DNA of 64,000 nt. Origin: Tetradesmus obliquus (Eukaryota; Chlorophyta; Chlorophyceae; Sphaeropleales; Scenedesmaceae). The DNA lies in contig CP126193.1 in the NCBI GenBank assembly GCA_030272155.1, positions 1,736,001 through 1,800,000 of the forward strand, in the 5' to 3' direction. Positions 55,914 to 64,000 of the stretch are shown one piece after another. The notes under the pieces were generated by a model. It did not search any database and was not told the DNA's origin. It was given only the letters and a program-made list of their open reading frames with translations. Positions within the stretch are counted from its first letter, which is position 1. Every line of letters begins with the position of its first letter. A program made the position numbers and the translations under genes.

Positions 55914-58900
55914 ATGGCAACAGCAACAGCACCCGTGGCACCTGCACCTGCCAGCACGCTCCTGACAGTGGCCGGCCTGCCACCCCCAGACCTGGCCCTG
56001 CCTGTGCTGGCATCTGTGAACAACAGGGAGCAGTACAGGAAGCGTGACGAGAATGAGACAGAAGAGGTGAGCTGAGTTGCACATGCGCAGGTACAATATT
56101 TGCATGCTGCATGACATACTCTTTCTGGCGGGAAATAGAGTCCTACACAAGTTGTGAGCATGGTCCAACACGCAAACATGATGTCGTCCAGCGCAGCCTT
56201 TGAGAGAACGCTGTGCAGATGTTGAAGCTGCAGGATGGCTTTACCACAATCTGTGGCATATTGAACCAGTATGACTCGTATGACTGACGTGCTATTTGCT
56301 GTTTCCTGCAGGCCCAGTGGTACTCTCCTGACGAGCCTGATACCATGGTTGAGCCGCAGCAGGTGAGGCTGCTGCTGCTGTTGATGCTACTCTCTTGCTG
56401 CAAGTATGTGTTGGTTTGGCAGGGAGCAAGATCCACTGAGCAACAGCCAAGAAACCCTGCAAGCGTGGATGCTTCTGGGAAGCCTGTGCTTGCAGGAACA
56501 GCGGTTTGACAGGGAGCAAGATCTACTAAGCAAGATCTACTAAGCAACAGCCCAGGAACCATGCAAGATTTGGATGTTTTGCAGCAGCCTGTGCTTGCAG
56601 GAACAGCAAGTGTGTTGGCAGTATCGCTCCATCCGGGACTTGCTATACCTCCTTACAGTATGGCCTTTTGTGTGCTTCCGCTCCCTGCAGGTGCGCCTCA
56701 AGTCGCTGCACAGCAAGGCCGCCAGCGTCATCGTGTTCACCAACAATTCCACCTTCCCTGTGAGGGCGCTCTGGCTGGACTTTGAGGGCCACGAGGTGGT
56801 CTACTCCGTGCTGGAGCCCAACTCCACCAAGCGCTACCACACCTACGTGACCCACCCCTGGATCGTGCGCGAGGTGCAGAGCGGCACGCGCATGATGCTG
56901 TCTGGCAGGCCTGCCGTGGTGGGCCTCAGCACCGAGCAGACCGTGGAGATCCAGGCACCCAAGCAGCTGCCCTGGTCGGTGAGTGGCGACTGCAGGATGT
57001 GCACACTGCGCTGTCCCTGCTTGCAGGACACTTCAGCTTGAAGGCAGTTGCTTGCAGGACACTTCAGCTTGCAGGACAGCCGCTTGCAGGACACAGTCGC
57101 TTGCAGGGCACTTCAGCTTGAAAGCACAGTCGCTTGCAGGACACTTCAGCTTGAAGGCAGTTGCTTGCAGGACACTTCAGCTTGCAGGACAGCCGCTTGC
57201 AGGACACACCAGCTTGCAGGACACACCATTTTGCAGGCAAAACCAGCTTGCAGGACACATCAGCTCGCAGGATGCGTTGGCTCGCAGGGCACCAGCTTAC
57301 AGGACACCAGCTTGCAGGACAGCAAGAACCATGTTGGAAAGAGGGAGAGCACTGCGCGCTGCTTACACGTTGCCTTGTTCCTTTTGCTGCACTGTTTTCT
57401 CTCTCTCCCCTTCTTCCTGCAGCTCGAGAACCACTGCTGCTTCTCTGAGCAGTACAAGTCTGAGGTCAAGGCGCTGCTGCTGTGCCAGAAGAAGCTGGAG
57501 ACGGCTGCCAGCTGCACCTTCAGCAAGCCCTCTCCTGCCAGGACATCTGCTGTGCCTCCCCTGCCACCAGCAGTGCCTGCATCACCGTACAGCGCTAGCA
57601 CGCCATTCAGCTCCTGCAGCATGGATGTGTGCTGTGGCACGCCCATGTCCCCCAGCCAAAGCCTGCGCTGCACAACGCCGCTGAGCTCCAGGGCAAGCTT
57701 CAGCAGCGCCAACAGCAGCGGAAGCTTTGCACCCCGCAGCAGCTCGCCGCTGGGCATGCTGTCAGCACCTGATGTGGCTGCACCCTCCACAGCCACCAGC
57801 ATCAGCATCAGCAGCGACGCCACACAGTTCACTGCCACGCTGACTGTCACATCGCCCAAGCGCGCAGTGCTGAGCTCGCGCGTCAACATGAACATCGAGG
57901 TCACAACTGGCGGCTTTGGCAACACCACCAACATCAACTTCAACACCGTGCTGGATGGCAGCGACACTGGCATTGCCAGCGCCAGCACCATCAGCGGCTG
58001 CGTGTCCCCTGTGGCCAGGAAGAGCGACAAGAAGGGCATCTTCAAGTGAGCACATGTACCTCCTGCAAACATCACGGCATCTCCAATTGATGTTGTGTAT
58101 GTGAAGATCTTGCTATGTATGGTCACACAGCATGTTGTGCTCTACCTAGTGTATGTTAAGCATCAACGCCTTTGCTTCTGCGTGCACTTAGCTCTGCTCC
58201 CAGCTGACCTATGCTGCTGCCACCTGCTGCTGCCACGATCCCTTTTCCTGCTCGCAGCATGTTCAAGAACATCCTGCACCCCAAGCAGCACTGTAAGGTG
58301 CAGGACCAGGCCCCCGCCACCACCACCTTCAAGCTGCAGGTGCAGACCCAGGACACGCAGATGCTGGACCAAGGCGCTGCCTGCATGGCTGCACCAGTGG
58401 AGGACACCTGCTGGCCACCCATGGGCACACACCTGGGCCACCTACCCAGCCACCTGGTGAGTTGCGCCATTGATTGCAATGCTACTGCAGCAACGAGATT
58501 TCTGCTGCTTGCTCAGATAGATATGACAAGGCAAGCCGGTGCTGAATGCTGCGTGTGCTCTCGCTTCGATGTACGGCTTGTAAACTGACCATTCTTTGTT
58601 GCTTTCCCCTGTCCCTGCAGATGGTGTACATTGCTGAGCTGGCGCAGCCAGTGTGCTGGCAGACGCTGCAGGCGCAGCCCAAGGGCCGCCCGGACATCCT
58701 GCCAACGCTTATGGTGCGTGTCAGCTGCAAGTGTTCTGAACAGTTGCTGCACACTCTTCTGTTTTTTGCCGGATGTCCTGCTGCGCTAGCATGACTTGGC
58801 ACGGAAGAGCCTTCCTTGGACCACCCTGCATACGATCCAGCCTGGTCTCACTATGTGTGTCATATTGCTGCTGCAGGCATGCTCACCCAACCTGCCTGAG

Positions 58901-58960
58901 GAGCAGCCCGAGCAGGAGCAGCAGGGCGGAGATGACCAGGCACCCCCTGCGCTCATCTAA
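55914..58960 (+). CDS. von Hippel-Lindau (VHL) beta-domain protein
   Basis: In animals VHL is the substrate receptor of a cullin-2 ubiquitin ligase that binds hydroxyproline on HIF-alpha. Seven exons (55914-56066, 56312-56362, 56691-56978, 57423-58045, 58258-58456, 58621-58713, 58877-58960) give 496 residues. Residues about 70-160, mostly exon 3, are a VHL beta domain: VIVFTNNST, VRALWLDFEGHEVVYSVL, KRYHTYVTHPWIVRE. W96, Y106, T119, H123 and W125 match human W88, Y98, S111, H115 and W117 at a constant +8 offset. Right after it, SLENHC resembles the BC-box start TLKERC, though the last hydrophobic position is Glu. The C-terminal 330 residues are Ser/Pro/Thr-rich and unrelated to animal VHL. 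Ligase function is inference. Confidence 0.9.
56415..56606 (+). repeat. Tandem duplication in VHL-like gene intron 2
   Basis: Two imperfect units of about 90-100 bases share GGGAGCAAGATC, GAGCAACAGCC/AAGCAACAGCC, and AGCCTGTGCTTGCAGGAACAGC; the second is extended by a repeated AAGCAAGATCTACT. Both end with a CTTGCAGG acceptor-like motif. Confidence 0.85.
57019..57325 (+). repeat. Array of ~16 CTTGCAGG motifs in VHL-like gene intron 3
   Basis: Units such as GCTTGCAGGACACTTCA, AGCTTGCAGGACAGCC and GCTTGCAGGACACACC follow each other every 12-25 bases. Each resembles a 3' splice site (TTGCAG|G). The genuine acceptor lies beyond, at 57422, after a pyrimidine-rich stretch that the array units lack. 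Confidence 0.92.
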
Positions 58961-60982
58961 GCTGCTACACGCCCAGCTGCACCCAGTTGGTGTGGGTTGG
59001 AATGCTGCCGCGTGTATGTCTGGTGTGTGCCTGCAGGCAGGCTGGTAGTTTAGGGAATGTGGTGAAGAGTGTGTACTGGGCTGGGATGCATCTCACTTGT
59101 CTTCTTACTCTGGACGAATAGCAACCATCACATATTTTGGTCCTGCTCTGTTATAAACTTGCTCGTACAGTTCAGATCATGACACAGCTTTCATTTGCTG
59201 CTTGACAAAGCAGCCTGTCTCTTTTCTCCACATGACTATGAACTGTTTGCCGTGGATGCTGCTTTGACCCTGCGTGTGCATTGGACATGTGAGGGGCATG
59301 CATTAGACATGCGCGGGGTGACTGCTTTGGCGCTGCAATCACAACACCTGCTACTCTTGGTTTATAACAGAAATATGCTACACAGCTTTGCTGCATGCAG
59401 CTGTATATCTTCTGCAGCGTTGTGGCTGCCCTTGTCAAACAAAGCTGCCGCACACTTGGCAGCGCTGCTTTTGTGCAAGTGTGTGTTATTGTGCGGATAT
59501 CTGTCAAGAACGTTTTGACAGAGCGGCATGTGTTGCAGCTGAGTTAACTTGGTACTGCTAGTAGTCAATGCTCTTTGCTCAACAGCAGCTGGCCCATGCC
59601 ATGCATCTATATCAGTCATTGACTGGCAATTTTGTTGGATGTGGGTGGAGGGTAGTATAAGGATTTATGGTACGCGGGTGGTGGTTTTACAGTACATCAT
59701 CAGGTGCAGCTCTGGATGGCTGGGAAGCGTACCAGCCTTGTTTGCTACTGCCGTAAATAAGCAGTGTTGTGTTGCAAGCATCACTGTTTGATAGATATAT
59801 GCTGCGGTTTTTACCAGTATCGTATATCACAGAATTAGATGGACGCGTTGACGCGGGCCATGTTGAAAACAGGGGCACAGCCACATGATATGGCCATGTA
59901 AATCAGGTTCAATGTGTATTGGAGGTACGGAGGGATGAGCAAATGGTCAAACGATCACCAGCTCGTGGGTGCATATTAGGACGAACTACTGCTGCCATGC
60001 GCGTTTATGGCATCAGCTTGATTGCATGTGCTTTCTCATGTTGAATATTGTGCTGCTCTAGAGTGCTGCGCATTGTACAGTTGAAGCCTGGTGATAGGAT
60101 AAAGACGCACTTAGTCTTTGACATCACTCTGCAGAGGCTTACAGATGTGAAGCTGCCAGCAGTGCTTGATATGCGAATGGTGTGGCGGGTCATAATCGCA
60201 CTGTTTCTGCAGCGCATCTCTCATCAAGCTGGTCAGCAGCCTGCTGACAGTGTCGTTTTATGACACATGGCCGGCCAAACAGTTTGATGAAAAAGCGTTC
60301 CTTGCATCGCCCATCACTGCACACAACTGCATGGACCCTGTTTTAACCCTAAACTCTTCTATGTTACCCTTGAAGCTGAACGATGGTAGATCACACTTGA
60401 TTCACGGAGCGGAGACTTGCCTACTTTCCTGGCATTTCCACTGTGGCAGGCCTGCCAGCTAGGTGCCGGCTCTGAGATTCAAACTGAGCAAACGGCCAAC
60501 TACCTAAATCGAAATGAATGTTTAACATTCACTAACAGTGTAATTTGAACTTAAAGAAGTCCCAGAAGTGGAACACGGACTTCTTTGCCGAGAAGTTTGA
60601 CTACGAGCACAGTTTGACCAGGGCTTCGGCACGTAACACGCTTTAGCTCAACATCATCTGACGATAGTTTCAACGACAATTGCTCGCGGCTATTGATCAA
60701 ATGGGTAAATCGTTGCTGAGCAAAGCACCAAGCTGCGACATGAATGACAACGGGATGCTGCGGATACAAACTTGATCCGGACCCTTGGTGTTGTAAAAGA
60801 GATTACTTTAGCACGTTGCTCAACTTTGGAATCACTTGAATTTGCCTGAAAAGCATCAGCCAGCAGCAGTTCACCTTGGAGGGCGATGTGATCAACTTCT
60901 GCTATGGCAGCACACGTCATGCATAAAGGCAAAGATAGCTGAGCTGCGCCCTTGACAGGGTAAATACGTTGAGTGGCGGGCC
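58961..60982. other. Intergenic: VHL-like 3' UTR and IFT122 promoter, unassigned
   Basis: Two kilobases with less CAG/CTG than the rest and visibly more A+T. A TGTAA occurs at 59897-59901. Two plus-strand stretches look protein-like (LKPGDRIKTHLVFDITLQRL at about 60078, and QKWNTDFFAEKFDYEHS at about 60563) but have no start, partner or recognised family. They may be remnants of an older gene or element. Confidence 0.45.
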
Positions 60983-63900
60983 ATGCGGACAGTAGTCGCC
61001 TGGCAGGAGACCCCAGTAAGCACCAGCTGCTGTGTCAGAACATCCAGCTGCAGCACCCCGCCTGCACTGCTGGGGCTTACCCTCTGCACTTGGCTGCTTG
61101 CAGCCTGAAAAGGATGGCATACGTAATGTATGCTATGACCTGTGCTTCAAGCCAGGTGAGCTGGGATCAGCAAGCAGTTCAGCAGTGCAACGTCTTCAGC
61201 TGCACCGCAGACAAGGTCCACTCAAACACACTGTTGTGTCCTGCAGATGGAAGCCAGCTTGTGGCTGGGGTGGGGGCTAGGGTGCTGATATACGATGCAA
61301 GCGATGGGGAGCTGCAGCATGTGCTGAAAGGCCACAAGGTGCGGTGCTGCTGCACAACTGCAGTGAAGCACAGCCTAAACGACTGCTTGCAGAACGACAC
61401 CTCGGTCACGTTTATCTATGACGGTCCAAATCAACATCATGTGACCTCTGGCATGCTTCAGTACAGGTTGCGCTGCGCATGTGGCATCTGCTCACCCATC
61501 AGTATTCATGTGTGTTGCAGGACTCTGTGTATGCTGTCGCGTATGCCTTCAATGGAAAGCGCTTTGCATCTGGTGGCGCTGACAAAACAGTCATCATCTG
61601 GACCAGCAAGGTATGGGCTGGCTGCTTGCAGCTGAGCAACAACGACAGCGGCGCTGCTGTTTAAGCGGGAAACTAGCAGCAGCTGCTTCCGTCCAGCACT
61701 CCGGCAAAGACAAACACAACACAGAGCAGCTGCATGCAGCAAAGGGTGGTAGCCAGCAAGCAGTGTTGGCGCCAAATTGCAGGCAACCATAGTGCACTGC
61801 TGTTACACTCAAACATGATGTCAGACATCAATGCAAATACATCTGCATGCAACTTGTGGTTTTCCTGCAGGCAGAAGGCATCCTCAAGTATACGCACAAT
61901 GACAGTATACAGTGCCTGGCGTACAACCCAATCACACAGCAACTTGCTAGCGGCACTGCCTCGGACCTGGGGCTGTGGTCACCAGAGCAGAAGTCAGTTG
62001 CTAAACACAAGGTGGGCACCATAACAACACGTGCAACAGCAGGTAGCACCTCAGCTACGCTGCAGAGTAGGAGCAGCAGCAGAAGTTGTGGACTGAACAG
62101 ACAACCGTGTTGTCCTACCGCATAACAGCTGCCTTCATGCACAGCAAGAGTACATGTTTCCTCCAGATACATGGGCTAGACATACTTGCCATCCCAAAGC
62201 AATTTGTTGTGCTGGGCTGCGTCTGCTGTCGTGCACTTCCAGGTTGCCAGCAAGATCGTGTGCATGTCCTGGACCAGCGACGGCATGCTGCTGGCAATGG
62301 GGCTGTATGATGGCAGCATCAGCGTGCGGGACAAGGCAGGCACTGAGAAGCACAAGTTCTCAGCAAGCAGCAGCCCTGTGTGGAGCATAGCATGGAGCCC
62401 GCAGGTGAGCAGCAGTAGAGAGGCGCAGTGCTGCTTTCAAGCCAATCTCATGACAGCCCTGCATGTAACAGCACTCGTTGTACAGCAGCTGAAGCTTGGG
62501 GCCCCTCCTGAGAAATGGCATGCGGACGCCATGTCATCCAGCTCAACGTCTTTGTTTAGCAGCAGCATGTTCACAATCCCGTCAGTTAGCAGCAGCCCGC
62601 CGCAGCAGCACCCAGCAGCGTCGGCATCAGCCCTGCATGCTCATGCTGCACCTGCTGCACTCTGTTGTGCCTTGCAGGACCAGTCTGTCCTGGCAGCAGG
62701 CTGCTTGGATGGGCAGCTGCGCTTCTTCAGCAGCACGGGGCAGCCCAAGCTCAAGGAGCGCAGCATGGAGGGCGACCCCCTCAGCCTGGCGTACTTCAAC
62801 AGCGACTACCTGCTGGCAGCAGGCACAGACAAGTGAGCAGCAGCAGCAGCAGCAGCACAGCAGCTGCATGGCGTGCGGTGTGCATGCATGTGCTGCGGTG
62901 AACAGTTGCAGGGAGCAGGAACACACACATCTCTGGCCTGGGGCAGGATGCATCTCTGTGTTAGACACTGCAGCAGCGTTTTTTGCTGTAGGAGGGCCCC
63001 CTTGTAGCAACAGCCTGTCGCGTATGGGTTCGGCTTGCAGGACAGTGCCACCAACACGGCTGACGCTATGGTTTGTCCAGCAGCACCACAGCTGGCTGTG
63101 CTCACCTGGTACCGATGTGTGTCTGCTGCGATGTGTGTGGCTGTTGCTGTTGCAGGTGTGTGCACCTGATGACGCGGGAGGGCATTTACCTCAGCAAGGT
63201 GGCCACTCGTGACAGCTGGGCATGGGTGGTGCAGCCGCGGCCCAAGGGCAACTTTGTAGCAGTGGGCTGTGAGGATGGCAGCATTGCCATGCTGCAGCTC
63301 ATGTTCTCCACAGTGCACGGCCTGTATGGGGACCGCTACGTGTACAGGGACCAGATGACGGATGTGATCATTCAGCACCTCATCACGGAGCAGAAAGTGC
63401 GCATCAAGTGCAGGTGGGTCAAGATTTTGCTCTCTTTGCAGGTGCAGGCGTTGTAGATAGCAACACACGCAGCAGTGCAGCCACAAACAGAGCGGCTGCA
63501 GCCATCGTGGCATCTGGCGGCAGTTGCAGCAACCGCTGGTAGCCTGGCCCCGTCGCCTGCACTTTTTACGCACACCTGTGCTGGCAGCTGCCGTCCTTAC
63601 GAGCAACTGCTGCACCGGCTGTAATTGCACGCTCTGCAGGGACTATGTGAAGAAAGTGGCGGTGTACAAGGACAGGGTGGCAGTGCAGCTGCCATCACGC
63701 GTGGTGCTGTACAAGCTGGACTCCAGCGCCGACGACATGGACATGCAGTACCGCAGCGCAGCCAAGATCAACCAGAAGCTGGAGTGCAACCTGCTGGTGG
63801 TCACCTCCAACCACATCCTGCTCTGCCAGGTGCGTTTTTGGGGCATTTGTCAGCAGGGCAGCAGGCACGAGAAAGTGCTCTGGCTGCTTTTGGTGTGTAT

Positions 63901-64000
63901 ATGGCGTGCCATCATTGTGCACGGGTCAGGAGCTCAGCTGCACGTCGTGTGTTGTTGTGTTAAATTGTTGCTGCGTCTGCACACGTGCTGCTGGCGCACT
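60983..64000 (+). CDS. IFT122: Intraflagellar transport protein 122 (IFT122), 3' partial
   Basis: IFT122 is a core IFT-A subunit needed for retrograde transport in cilia and flagella. Nine exons lie in the window (60983-61015, 61104-61155, 61247-61338, 61521-61610, 61871-62011, 62243-62404, 62678-62832, 63156-63413, 63640-63829), 391 codons, and the gene runs on past the right edge. The N-terminal WD40 propeller is clear: [73 protein letters not shown], then [34 protein letters not shown] and [17 protein letters not shown], all in human IFT122 order. The 273-base intron 6 has no stop in frame and might sometimes be retained, lengthening a loop that is also long in human. Confidence 0.95.

Noticed and set aside
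57048-57448. Leu/Gln/Asp-Thr repeat protein (HFSLQD, RLQDT repeats) before VHL-like exon 4
   Set aside because: The frame is open only because the CTTGCAGGACAC repeat has no stops; the VHL beta domain joins exon 4 in phase without it.

Overview
This window is nuclear DNA of a green alga. The protein set suggests a chlorophycean, possibly in the Scenedesmus/Tetradesmus area, but the genus is an inference. The evidence is dense introns with GT..CTGCAG borders, extreme CAG/CTG enrichment, Ala/Gln/Ser homopolymers inside proteins, TGTAA 3'-end motifs, and plant- or alga-type genes: a FACKEL-type sterol C14 reductase, an RR-TZF CCCH zinc-finger protein, a RAP-domain organelle RNA-binding protein and the flagellar gene IFT122. 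I built gene models by joining exons at splice sites that keep frame and protein similarity. Ten of them make products I recognise.

Layout, left to right: the tail of an unidentified protein (1-138); a doubtful small secreted-protein gene (1241-1942); CCT7 on the minus strand (2792-8978), head-to-head with UBC13 (9372-10853) across 393 bp; a very long ataxin-2 homolog (11946-19649); the RNA polymerase III subunit RPC9/CRCP (20450-22050) with a decayed copy of its last exon just downstream; and a 2.7-kb DNA transposon with terminal inverted repeats, a 3-bp target duplication and subterminal GGATAATC repeats (22744-25420). After gene-poor DNA come an RR-TZF gene (29054-31955, minus), a RAP-domain gene (34437-40537, minus), a delta14-sterol reductase gene (41233-43591, minus), an unrecognised membrane-protein gene (44487-47265), two paralogous secreted, sequon-rich proteins (47950-48875 and 49851-50824, minus), a PELP1/RIX1 homolog (52029-55188), a VHL-domain protein (55914-58960) and the 5' half of IFT122 (60983 to the right edge).

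The genes form no single pathway. They cover protein folding (CCT7), ubiquitin signalling (UBC13, perhaps the VHL-like protein), mRNA and organelle RNA control (ataxin-2, TZF, RAP protein), Pol III transcription and 60S ribosome assembly (RPC9, PELP1/RIX1), sterol synthesis and cilia.

The most unusual features are three. First, many introns carry partial copies of the neighbouring exon together with its splice site, including seven tandem 5' splice sites and about sixteen tandem 3' splice-site-like motifs. Second, the VHL-like protein keeps all five hydroxyproline-pocket positions at a constant offset of 8 residues from human VHL. Third, the transposon has precisely definable ends. Coordinates of multi-exon genes span introns; exon limits are given in each entry.
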